Shown here: positions 46,001 through 55,908 of the stretch, one piece after another
Numbering within the stretch: position 1 is the first letter of the stretch
Layout of the letters: each line of letters begins with the position of its first letter
Assembly (NCBI GenBank): GCA_032622095.1
Contig: CP136065.1
Location: 214,068,151 to 214,132,150 of the forward strand
Direction of reading: 5' to 3'
Source of the DNA: Siphonodentalium dalli
Taxonomy: Eukaryota > Mollusca > Scaphopoda > Gadilida > Siphonodentaliidae
Length of the DNA: 64,000 nucleotides
Made by a program: the position numbers and the translations under genes
The notes under the pieces: model-generated
What the model was told of the DNA's origin: nothing
Seen by the model: the letters and a program-made list of their open reading frames with translations, nothing else
Database searches by the model: none

Positions 46001-49000
46001 GCCTCAACAGCGAAGTCTGGCAGAGAGTTCCAGCTATTTACCACCCTCTGCGTGAAGAAATATTTTCCTATGGCCGTGTTAACAATGGGCATCTGTAGCT
46101 TTTTATTATGTCCTCTTGTTCTTTCTGATGAATGTCTTTCTAATAGGTCACATGTATTGATATTGTAATGACCATTCAACAGTTTATATACCTCGATTAG
46201 ATCTCCTCTAAATATTCGATATTTTAAAGACATCAGATTGAGTCTTATCATTCGGTCTCGGTAGCTTAGAGTTTTGATTTGACTCACTTCTAGTTTCTTT
46301 GCTTTTCTTTGTATTTCTCTAGCACAATACTTTAATATTTGTGATGTGGGCTCAATGCAGAGTTACAGTATCCGATGATAGGTCTGACCATGCTTATGTA
46401 GAGCTGTAGAGCGATTAGAAAGTGTCGATGTCCAAGTTTGTGAAAGTTCTGTTGACTATGCCGATGATTTGAGAAGCTTTATTGTTTTAGGATATTGTAG
46501 AAAGGCTAATCTGGCCGTGTCAAATTGAGCTATAGCGATGGGATATCTCGCATGACAACACATTTTGGGTTTTCGTGGGGTGTGTATTCGCTGGATGTCT
46601 AATAGTTGCAGTATGTAACTATTATGACCGCGTTAATTGCTTTCGATGTTTAGGTATGAACAATGGCTGGGCCATGCACTCTTGGCGGGAACACAATGCC
46701 TCCGATTTTTGATCCGCATTTAGAAGCTTTCTGGTGTGGTGAATGATAAACCTGCAGTAATAAGCCGTAGTGTTTTGTAATAATTTGAAGGATTAGTTGT
46801 TTTAACGGAATTCTGAGGCGGTGCATTCATGTAACCAATATATTTTATATTATAATTTATATTTATGGCTAATAATATGATCTTGAGGGCGTTACTATTT
46901 CTGATTATGGTTTTCTTGTTTACACTGCTAAGACTACACAACCATCAACTAATACACCACACTTTTGTTCGCAGTATGTATCGTCTTTGATGATTAGATC
47001 GTAGCATACCAGAATTTGCCCAAGCGTGTACACGTTTCCCATTAATTCGATGTAACTCATAATTAACGATTACGGAATCCAACTCGGCAAAAGTAGCTCT
47101 ACAAATTCAAAAATGCTTAAATGTCGGCTGGACTGGTGTTTGACATAAATTTTATCAAATGAAGAAGATGATACGGAAATTATACAAGGCCGTAATTCAG
47201 AAGGACATATACCGATAACTGAACTGGTTTAGGAAATCGCGCCATATATTTCGGGCGTTTAAATTGTAACTTGAATTGGAGGTAAAAATGAGCAATGTCC
47301 GTCTAAATAATCGCTGATCTGACCACTGCCAGCGCGTATACAACATGTTAAGGAAATCTTACATTTTTTGTTTGACATTTGTCGGTTAAAATTCATTCTG
47401 CAGTATTCTGAGAAACTGAACTGTCCATATTCATTAGAAAACTTTCAGAATCAAATCAATATAATTTGTATTCGACAAAGATTTTTGAATTAAAATCTCC
47501 TTACATTCTGTATATATGATGGCAGTGGTCAGATCGGCGTAGTGAGGTGCCTTTCAGTTTGAGAACAACGCGGAAGATATTAAGTATATTCTAGTATATG
47601 GAGTAACTTCACATCCATGAATGTACGCGGAGACGCTATATAATATCAATGATTTCTTATGTTTTCTTCTGATTCTACAGACCGACCCATGCAAACAATC
47701 CACAGAACCGTTATAGGGAACAATTCGATAAAACTCAGAGAAGACCTCAACGTTCCCATAATGTGTTCTTACATCAGAGACAACGATCTCCTCTCAGTCG
47801 AAGAGGTGCAGTACATAATGTCCATTAAAGAAAGAACCGAGAGAATAAATCGATTGTTGGACCTTCTACCTCTCGCAGGTGATGCAGTGTACACGGAGTT
47901 TGTGTACGGACTTGCGAAACGGAACATATGGACATAGCTGATTCATTTGAAGGTAAATAGTTTGCATGTTATCAATTTTGATATGGACGTTTGATCCCTG
48001 ACATTGACTAAAAATTCAAGTCTTACCTAGGTGTACTTTTTATTTGTGGAGTGTTCTTAGTCAGGGAAATGTGAATAAACACTGTATTTGAAAATTATAT
48101 CGTAACTATATATGTTATATTTATAAATATAGTGGATTGTATGATATGCTATATACATTACACTGCACGAAAAGTCGCGTTATTTTTGCCATAAACTAGA
48201 TTAAAACTGGATATAAATCCAGTGAGTTATGAAATTTACGGTAGCCATAAACTATGAAATTTACGGTCGCCTAACTTGGAAATTTACGCTAGCCATAAAC
48301 TTTTCATCGAGTTTATTTTTAAATTTTCCGAAGAATAAACATCCACGTAATCCTGTGATTTACGGAGTCAATAATCTCGAATTTAGAAGTTTATATTTCA
48401 AAAACTTAGAAGTTTGATGACATTTTCTGAGCCAATACATTTCCTATCTAATCTGTATACAGCCAATAAACTTGAATTTAGAAGTTTATCTTTCAAAGAC
48501 CTTCGAAGTTTAATGAAATTTTCTGAGCCTATAAATTCGGACTTATAAGTTTAGTTTTTAAAAAACTTCGAAGTTTGATGACATTTTCAGATCAAATAAA
48601 TTCACAATGTAATCTTAACACAGCCAATAGGGTCATCCATTCATTCCGCATTGACTGACAAGATCATGCATACATGAAACAACTAGACGAAGAGCGATAA
48701 ACTTTCTCAAAATTGATGTCAGCAGTCTGACAAAGACCGTGTTTTCACCCTTCGATTCCACGTAGTATTGGTAAGAACCATGCAACTGTCAGCTAAATAG
48801 TAATACACTCAATAAATACGTCTGCAGTTCAAAGAACATGCTCATCTTTCCATTCCGCATATATTGGTAAGAACCATGCAACGGTCAGCTAAATAGTGAT
48901 ACACTCAATAAATACGTCTGCAGTTCAAAGAACATACTCATCTTTCCATTCCACATTATCACATATATTGGTAAGTAACATGCAACTGGCAGATAATAGA

Positions 49001-51393
49001 TGTCTGCGGTCTGACAAAGAGCGTGTTCATCCTTCCATTCCATATATATTGGAAAGTGCCATGCAACTTGCAACTGTCAGATAAAGAGCGATACACTCTC
49101 TCAAACAGATGTATGAAGTCTGGCAAAGGGCGTGTTCACCCTTCAACTCCACATTTATTGGTAAGACTAGTGTCATTCAACACGCAACTGTCAGATAAAG
49201 AGCGATGCATTTTAGCATAACATAATTATCATGCTTAGAACTAAAGTCAAGATGCAGCATGACAAATAGTATGTCTCATATTCCAGCCCGCGGTGATTGG
49301 CAAGTATATCATGCAACATACAACTGTTACATGTTCATCTCATATATATCATACTAGAAGGTGACCCGACTTCGTCCGGGCTTTGACCTTGAATTGTCCG
49401 TTTTGAAGGTCAAGGTCAAGTGGGGTCACGATTTGACCAGTCCAAAAACACTGCCCGGACAAAAGTACCCGACAAACGTGCCCGTCGAAATATATCCGGT
49501 TTTACCCGATTTGACCTTCAATAGATCATTTTGAAGGTCGAGGTCAGGTCGGGGTCCCGACTCGACCCGTCCAAAACACTCAGTGGACAAAAGTAACCAT
49601 ATGTATCAACTTTCGTGGAAATCCCATCAAAATTCGCGATTTGACCTTGAATTGACCCGATTTCAAGGTCAAGGTCACATCGCACGGGCAAATGAATATG
49701 CTTATGAGACTCCCCATACGAAAGTACCCCCACATACCAAGTTTCATCAAAATCCCGTGATATTCGGACGTTTGACCTTGAAATGACCCGATTTAAAGGT
49801 CAAGGTCACGTCGCACGGGCAAATTAATAGGCCTATGGCACTGCCCGGCCGAAAATACTCCCACATACCAAGTTTCATCGAAATCCCGTGATATTCGTGC
49901 GTTTGACCTTGAAATGACCCGATTTCAAGGTCAAGGTCACGTCGCACGGGCAAATTAATAGGCCTATGTCACTCCCCGGCCGAAAATACCCCCACGTACC
50001 AAGTTTCATCGAAATCGGGTTGGCCGTTTTCGAGTCCATTGGAAACAGACAGACACACACACACACAGATACACACACAGACAGATCTTCCAAAATATAT
50101 AATAGATCATGCTGGCCAGTTAAATCAATAATATTCATCAAGACCAATAACATCCATTTGCATAACTTTGCAGTTATATGTAGTTCTTACGAGATATTTA
50201 TCTGAAAATAGAAGGAATATTCATATAAATACGAGACAATAACGTCAATGTTCTAAAATATGGTGCATGTATACTGGGTGGAAGAATTTAACTTAAATCG
50301 TTTATTTCAGGCCCGACAGAACAGTCGTCCGACAAAATTAGTTGTGCAATCTTTTGCGCCAGCATTGATATTCAATAATATTACTAATACAGCCCTTTCT
50401 AAATGACAATAGCAAGATGACTCAATCACTCCTTCAGAACAACATTTAAACTAATTGAATGCTAATTGAGTTGCTTATCGTGTGCCGTCATGATTAATCA
50501 TTCTCATGGACAAACTACATGTATGATACCGAATTAGTGCGACCTGATTTTGAATAATATTTGTGTGAGATATGATTTTGGATTATCCCTCTTTTACCAA
50601 ATTAACAAAACGGTAATGGTCATAGACCACTATAATTGTGGAATTCAGGATGTGCCTGACCTGATAACACTACATTAAATTGTTTTCCTGGTACGCCTGT
50701 AGAATATAAAACTTAAGTATTTAGTATTAAATTATGATAACAAGTCCATGCTAAATATTAAACTGATAGGATGCAGACGATTATGATCAATTGACAATTC
50801 AGTACACTGAAACAATAAGCCAATCCGTGCACAGTCATGTTCGCATACCATAACTGTACCCATTTTACAGATTTTCCGATCTCATTGGCACGTTTTATTC
50901 TCTTCCATATGGCTTATTTTTATTTTACCATTTTTTTTTAGTTTTTTAGTTTGTTCATTGATAATGTACTTTGGTTTTTCAATTTGGCCAAAGATTGTCA
51001 AACAAATTAAGAGATAAAAAAATTGGCCAACGTCCACCAATGTATTGTTTACGCTAAAAACGTGATACGCTCGACTTTTAGTTGGTTAGGAAATTATAAT
51101 AAAAGTTCACATGTTATCAATTTTGGCCCGGAAGCTTAACGTTTGACAGACCTATTCCTAACCCATTTGTCGAAAATTATATATATGTAATTTCAGACGA
51201 AAAACGAAGGCTCCTGGACAGCGAACGGAGGGAATACCATCGCGAATCGCACCATCCACGAGAGCAACCTGAAACTCCAAGCATCATGAGTGAGGGGTCG
51301 GAATGCGAATCACTAAGGACATTCAACACAAAGTCGAGGTCGAAGAATGATAAATCTGGACGACTAGTGTGTGTTAAAGAAACGAGTCTATAG
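42520..51393 (+). CDS. Death domain-CARD adaptor-like gene (multi-exon)
   Basis: Five exons are recognised: 42512-43014, 43874-44096, 45297-about 45500, 47681-47952 and 51197-51393. The first three join in matching phase. Predicted order: low-complexity charged N-terminus, a coiled coil near residues 136-160, a Death domain near 225-305, a CARD, then a charged tail. Death and CARD domains are homotypic interaction modules of apoptosis and innate-immune signalling, so a cytoplasmic adaptor role is inferred. The vertebrate adaptor CRADD has both domains in the reverse order. The exon 3-4 junction is not settled and the CARD exon contains an in-frame stop. The gene may therefore be frame-disrupted, alternatively spliced or mis-sequenced. 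I do not assign a symbol. Confidence 0.75.
43874..44096 (+). CDS. Exon 2 (helical linker, start of Death domain)
   Basis: The acceptor TTTGATATTTTAG is followed by coding sequence in phase 0, matching the preceding donor. The donor CTTGTGG|GTGAGT at 44096 leaves phase 1. The 74 codons include RMRELFESTNCNEFREETTA, an amphipathic helical stretch. They end with PALSELCDNLYHLV, helix 1 of a Death domain. The next exon supplies the rest in phase. Confidence 0.75.
44584..44975. mobile_element. piggyBac-type MITE, copy 2 (392 bp), intronic
   Basis: Same termini as copy 1 (CCCTTTACCCAACA...TGTTGGGTAAAGGG) with TTAA on both sides (44580-44583, 44976-44979). Two complete ~75-bp palindromes are present, each ending ...GAATGCATTGG, separated by an AT-rich segment. 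It lies in the intron between the two Death-domain exons. Short ORFs of about 68 codons across it are palindrome readings. Confidence 0.9.
45297..45511 (+). CDS. Exon 3 (Death domain core)
   Basis: The acceptor TTTTATTTTCTAG precedes 45297. Joined in phase 1 to exon 2 it reads GGKWRDFGMELKLPVEFLDY, the W-x3-(L/F) helix-2 signature of Death domains. ISYWKQNFGASVSVLLRACE follows (helices 4-5, conserved W). The frame ends at TAA 45509-45511. A phase-1 donor such as T|GTCATC at 45500 or T|GTTGGT at 45494 would be needed to reach the CARD exon, and neither is strong. A missed small exon or a Death-only isoform ending at 45511 is possible. Confidence 0.7.
45512..45924. other. Intronic, short repeats only
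   Basis: Contains GACTATTTGCGGAGGTCCCC-type short repeats (45620-45665) and an ATCATC microsatellite near 45795-45822. The latter may be the tail of the adjacent minus-strand LINE fragment. Confidence 0.35.
45925..46330 (-). pseudogene. LINE ORF2 C-terminal fragment, minus strand
   Basis: The minus-strand ORF 46287-45925 reads RDRMIRLNLMSLKYRIFRGD, then LIEVYKLLNG, TRGHNKKL and FFTQRVVNSWNSLPDFAVEA. This order is typical of the extreme C-terminus of CR1/L2-like LINE proteins. It ends in a stop at 45925. RT sequence is missing, so the copy is 5'-truncated. It sits in the intron between the Death and CARD exons, in antisense. Confidence 0.8.
46331..47680. other. Intron, no gene recognised
   Basis: No recognisable exon or repeat unit. 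An undetected small exon linking the Death and CARD exons could lie here. The acceptor of the CARD exon is TTTTCTTCTGATTCTACAG. Confidence 0.35.
47681..47952 (+). CDS. Exon 4 (CARD) with in-frame stop
   Basis: After a strong acceptor, the frame entered in phase 1 reads RPMQTIHRTVIGNNSIKLRE, DLNVPIMCSYIRDNDLLSVE and RINRLLDLLPLAGDAVYTEF, a clear six-helix CARD. TAG at 47935-47937 then ends it. A good donor TTTGAAG|GTAAAT at 47952 lies just after the stop. With one more base near 47930 the frame would continue DIADSFE and join exon 5 in phase 1. Alternatively, donor GCAG|GTGATG at 47878 is in phase without any change but removes CARD helix 6. The sequence cannot decide which holds. Confidence 0.8.
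47953..48640 (+). repeat. Intronic tandem repeats
   Basis: GAAATTTACGGTNGCC repeats at 48229-48300 and GAATTTAGAAGTTTAT.TTTCAAA units near 48378, 48475 and 48530 form two short diverged arrays. Non-coding. Confidence 0.55.
48641..49215 (+). repeat. Intronic tandem array, ~100-bp units
   Basis: ATTGGTAAGAACCATGCAAC, GTCAGCTAAATAGTRATACA and CATCTTTCCATTCC recur near 48766, 48869, 48970, 49050 and 49156. The two best-preserved units (about 48766-48970) are nearly identical over about 100 bp. Each unit carries a GGTAAG string, a donor-like sequence that could complicate exon prediction. Confidence 0.7.
49365..50108 (+). repeat. GGTCAAGGTCA dispersed repeat, long copy
   Basis: Begins GGTGACCCGACTTCGTCCGG. 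It has five modules of TTTGACCTTGAA.TGACC...GGTCAAGGTCA at roughly 100-130 bp spacing and ends in an ACAGACAGACACACAC run plus CCAAAATATATAATAGA. Modules 3-5 (49690-49985) share CGTCGCACGGGCAAATTAAT and are nearly identical. Same family as 38030-38520. Intronic. Confidence 0.7.
50109..51196. other. Intron, no gene recognised
   Basis: Unique-looking AT-rich sequence ending in the exon 5 acceptor ATGTAATTTCAG at 51196. Nothing else recognised. Confidence 0.4.
51197..51393 (+). CDS. Exon 5 (charged C-terminal tail)
   Basis: Preceded by the acceptor ATGTAATTTCAG. Entered in phase 1 it is open for 65 codons: EKRRLLDSERREYHRESHHP, then an S/E/T-rich segment, ending KETSL and TAG at 51391-51393. 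The other two phases close earlier. The phase matches both candidate donors of the CARD exon (47878 and 47952). The tail is rich in K, R, E and S and probably disordered. Confidence 0.65.
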
Positions 51394-51705
51394 CCGTTTG
51401 TGCGTCTACTATCTCACATCGTTAGACCGTATAGTTTTGAAGACGCCCTGTCCGATTCGAAACGATAACATACCACGTGTACGTTTTCGGTGTAAGAATA
51501 TAATTAGATCGTACCCATGAGCCCATTAATAGCGAGTTTGTATGTGTATTGTCCTTTTCCAAATGATGCTTAAAGAATTTCGGTCCTTACCTTATACCAA
51601 AACTACATCACCTGGAAATTTAGTACTCGGTTGCAAAATGCCAAGGAGGAGTTGTTTTTAATCCCAAAAAGAACTCATACGAATAAAACTACGTTTTGCG
51701 TTTGT
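51394..51705 (+). terminator. 3' UTR with AATAAA polyadenylation signal
   Basis: After the stop at 51393 the first canonical AATAAA is at 51682-51687. The UTR would be about 310 nt. No downstream GU-rich element is obvious. Confidence 0.5.
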
Positions 51706-52450
51706 ATAATTCGAGCGTTCTGTCGGTCCTCCCTCTCTCCATGAAAATCGAAACTGAGAAATAGTGGCCTTTGTTTATTTTGAAGGGTACTTATGTGCTA
51801 TATTTGTTGCATTTGTTTGGTCCGTAACTATATGTAGTCAGTGGTGGCAATTATTTATTCAATATTGTCCAGTTCAAACCGCTTTATTGAAAACAACTTG
51901 ACAAAAGTGGAGAGCGTAATGCATCTCGGAATGCCACAAAGTTACATATCATATCGGAAAATGAACATGGAGAGGGTCGTGTGAAATAATGCGGAAAACC
52001 CTTTTTCCGTGCATTGAGGTCTTTTTACCACGAAAACCCTCCAAGCTGACTATACGTGGTTCTCCCGAAAGCACCGCACTGTTGTGAAATGTGGTACCGA
52101 TTATCAAAAGCCAACTTGTTACAACTTGAGCGATCGTATCGCATGTGCATCAAAACAATTCAATGTTTACCGACAAGAACAAACACATAAATGGCATTGT
52201 CCCTGCTTGGAGTCAATCCACTTAGACTTGAAATTAAACAGAAACACATATCATGGGCATTTTAATCAACTTCCCATGAAACCACCGTGAAGCTCTCCGT
52301 ATTTTCCTATTCAACCTCCATGGTAATATACTATTTAAACGCACTACCAGTGGCTTTATATGAAACATTATTCCTCTCCTGGTAAAATATAACCTATATA
52401 AGTATCTCACCACATTTGTTGTGACATGATTCTTTCATATTCAATCACAA
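51706..52450. other. No recognisable gene
   Basis: A short plus-strand ORF (52084-52290) has cysteines but no recognisable spacing pattern and no splice context. I do not call a gene. Confidence 0.3.
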
Positions 52451-53760
52451 TGGAAGGCAACTGTGGCACAGAATATGTCCTACGTAACGCAAAGTAAAAC
52501 CTTGTCATTTGTCTACATCCAGAGGATGGAAGCTTTGTTCCCAGTTATCCACAGAAAGCAGCACGAATGGCTGACATCCTCAACCGCACGTGATATAACA
52601 ATACCAATGCCTGCAAACACTGTGGCCATTTATAACATAACCAGATTGAACATATGTGTCTTCATTGTTTCTCACCCCATATCGTTGATCTGAAGAACTG
52701 TTTCTGATATCGAATCATTCATGTTTATATCATAATCACAATTGATCAAAATTTATCTTGCAAGAATTTCTAATGTAGACTGGGCGGACTTGATCCCTAA
52801 AATAATCTATTCATCGATTTCTTTTTCTTCATTAGTGTTTTATGCTACATATGATTATTTACGAGTGGCTAATATATGTGTGTTTGTATACGTATGGTAC
52901 ATGCTGCAGTCTGCAGTAATAGCATGTGTGTTAAGAATTTACAGCGCATTCCTAAACGCAGTAATATTATATTATCCCTATCATTACTCGGACTTCTCCC
53001 TATTGAATACGAAATTCACAGGAGAAAATTATTGTATCTTGGAACAATGATTAACTTACCCCAGAATCACAGAGCAGCTCTTGATATATTCCTATTCAAT
53101 TATCATGGGAACCGAATCTACGGTCGGCCGATGACATGATTTATGAAAGATCTCACCGATACTCTTCATAGATTCAACTTATACCATTATCTTCAATCAT
53201 TTACGGAAACGGGTATCTTTCCGACTCAGTCTACTTGGAAGCGCATTGTCATAGATTTTCTCTATGCCCACTACTCGCGCGAGGTGAGCCAGAGTGGTCA
53301 GAGAGACTATTCTCTTGTCATTTCTCTTCAAAGTAAAACCCAACATCCAGTCACTGTGGAAACTTTGGCAGCTTTCTCGAGAAGAACCAGATTATTTTCC
53401 AATCTGCATCAAGATGGCCAATATTTTGACCAAAATCACCTATGATAATGACGCTCAATGCAGTCGCTGCAACCAGACATATTCAAATTTCTTGTTTCAT
53501 AGGTATTCGGAGTGCACATCCGAGTTTACACAGATGGTACAAAACGAATTTTGGTATTCATTGATAGACAAGTTTGGAATTGAAACATTTATCTTTCTTG
53601 ACAACATGAATACAGACACATTCCTTGCATACTGCCTTGGCGGTTGTATGCCAATGCAAATTGAACTGCTATGCGATGAATATCGTCTTTTCAAGCGATG
53701 TGTGCGGTTTATTTTCATCCTATGGTCTGATTAAGATTTTTTTAATGAAAATATCTGTAT
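52451..53760 (+). pseudogene. LINE C-terminal remnant, frameshifted
   Basis: In the frame of 52876-53139, LGLLPIEYEIHRRKLLYLGT corresponds to LGLIPIEGEIHKSALKTYGN of the LINE at 55-59 kb (near 58600), so both come from related families. 53143-53445 continues the tail domain. A frameshift leads to 53294-53734, where CSRCNQTYSNFLFHRYSEC gives the C-x2-C-x9-H-x4-C zinc knuckle. Upstream, NACKHCGHL near 52607 is another Cys/His cluster from the same or another copy. Heavily degraded. Confidence 0.7.
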
Positions 53761-54265
53761 CATATCGGATATCTAAGTAATGTACGTATATCCATTTGTT
53801 TGGTTAACATTTGTCCATTTACACATCGCTTCAATTGCGCATTATGTGCGGACTGAAATTTGTTGACATCTTGTCTTGCAGTAAGTATTCCCGCAACATA
53901 TTTATAAGTATATGCGAACTCTTATTCGGCTTCGATATGGTGATTCTAAAGTCATCTGACCTCCTGGTATCTTAACACTGTCACCGTTTGATGGACGGAT
54001 TTACCTGAATGAAACTAACTACTTAAAATTAGCCTTCTACAGTTATATTGTATTGTGTATATATGTCACCAGATAATTTGTGTATATCCATTGTATCATA
54101 TTGTCTCCACATTTGGAGGAATAAACATATCTCTCAACCGCACGTGATATAACAATAATAATGCATGCAAACACTGCGGCCATTTATGTTTTGCTTATTG
54201 GCTTTTTAATTATACTATGTCTCCCTTGATGAGTGGAGGAATAAACAATATCTCTTTCGTTCTCT
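53761..54265 (+). repeat. LINE 3' UTR and duplicated Cys/His segment
   Basis: CTCAACCGCACGTGATATAA followed by CAAACACTG.GGCCATTTAT at 54134-54188 repeats 52580-52640. GGAGGAATAAACA.ATCTCT occurs at 54115 and 54236. Two 3' ends of one retrotransposon family therefore appear to be stacked here. Confidence 0.5.
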
Positions 54266-54775
54266 GTGATTACTTTCGACGTAGCACATAATGCGATACC
54301 AACATTGACTTGTAATCTTTCACTAAGGTTTTCTCAATCAGAAGTACTTAAATTCTTTAAAATAGCAGTCACCAATGTATTAACATATTTCTTGATCTTT
54401 ACAATCTCATTGATAAATTTGCCATTTAGGCCATGTTTATGCCAACTGCATACAGCGCCACATATGCTCATGCTTGTTTGTATGTTCAAATTCTCGAGGC
54501 GGCTTCTGGCACTTAAGACAACTACGGAAGGTGAGAACTTAAGGAACTGCATAAGTAGAATTACGTCCCTTCCGTTTTTATCTCGAATACGAATTGACCA
54601 AAAATATCCGGCACGTGATTGGCGTAAATAAATTTACAAAATCAAGAAATATAGTACCCATGGCATGTACAAATGTGGGTTTTGAGCAGTTTGAAACGCG
54701 TGGCGGGATATTGCGGTTGTATAATAGCTTTCGTATGGAAAACGTACGTTGAAATTTTGATATTGGTCTTCATGA
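54266..54775. other. No recognisable gene
   Basis: ORF 54266-54631 (121 codons) has hydrophobic segments but no recognised family and no supporting splice or promoter evidence. It may belong to a degraded repeat. Confidence 0.3.
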
Positions 54776-55680
54776 CCTTATGCATCGCGCACATTTGATT
54801 TCGCGAATTTAGCGTGGACGTGGCCAAACGTTAACACTGAGGTCTATGCAAAACCATCAACTAATCCAAGTCACAGGCTATCTCACTCAACAAAAACAAC
54901 CCCGACTCATTCGCCTGATAGCCGACTAAAAGCTCATGTATTTCCACCATGCCCTCCGGCGTTTACATACGGGTGCCCATTTACCCCGGGAACTCCATTA
55001 TCTGAAACTGAGATATCACAGCTCCAAAATGATATCTGTCCAATCTGTGGAAAGGAAGCCAGTATAGTAAACAGTATTACCTGCGACACATGCTGCAAAA
55101 ATATTCACCATGCTTGCGAAGGAACATCCGAGCAGGCCATCATACTTTTGTAATCAAACCAAGCCATATACATGCATTAGCTGCTATAGTAGCACCAAAC
55201 AGGATCACGACATTGGCGACATTCAGAACTCCAGACCACCTCAATCCTTGAAAATCACAGCTGAAAAGTCTCGAACACAACAGTTCAACCAAACTGAACT
55301 CGAAAGTATCGAACGCTAACAAAAATACTACTCTTCGATCAGAACTCCTGGCTAAGGAAAAAGATCTGAAGAAAAAAGAAAAGGAAATCTGCAAACTGGC
55401 ATGACACAGGGAGAATCCTCAACCAGCTCATAATACCGATATACTCACAGCTGAAAAAGTCTCTACTGACACGAAGATCTGGACCCTAGAACATCGTCTA
55501 AGACAACTCGAACTGGAAGTCATGAGACAAACATCGTGCACCCATCGCTGCCAATTACACGGCCCACAGTTACAGAGACAACGCAACACCAAACAGCTCC
55601 CGAAACGAACTACCAACCAACTGAATCACCACCAATAGATGTCTATACCGATCCAACCATATCCAAGAGTATATCAACTG
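54776..55680 (+). pseudogene. LINE ORF1 with PHD-finger motif, broken
   Basis: The frame is open from about 54776 to TAA 55150-55152. It has a Pro/Ser/Thr-rich N-terminus (FPPCPPAFTYGCPFTPGTPL), then NDICPICGK, ITCDTCCKNIHHACEG. This is C-x2-C...C-x2-C-x4-H-x2-C. The last Cys pair of a C4HC3 PHD finger (YTCISCYS) is in the next frame (55110-55319), so a frameshift splits the finger. A coiled-coil-like ELLAKEKDLKKKEKEICKL and EHRLRQLELEVMRQ follow in broken frames. PHD fingers are known in ORF1 proteins of CR1-type LINEs. Confidence 0.65.
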
Positions 55681-55908
55681 GCAAGTTATTGCAGACACAA
55701 CCACTACAGAGGTAAACCCTGGTTCCAACACCACTCCAAGACCTAATGAGATTCCCATGCCTATACCGCCAGACGAACGACAGCCAAAACCTAAACCTAA
55801 CCATAAGCAGTCTTTTTTGGCGACCGCCAACATCACCGGCCACCACAACTGCGAAGGCGACACACAAAACCTTCGAGATATGCTCTGTGTAACCACCAGC
55901 AACCTCCG

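Noticed and set aside
54266-54631. 121-codon ORF with hydrophobic stretches
   Set aside because: No conserved motif or gene context; sits between LINE remnants, so most likely chance or repeat.
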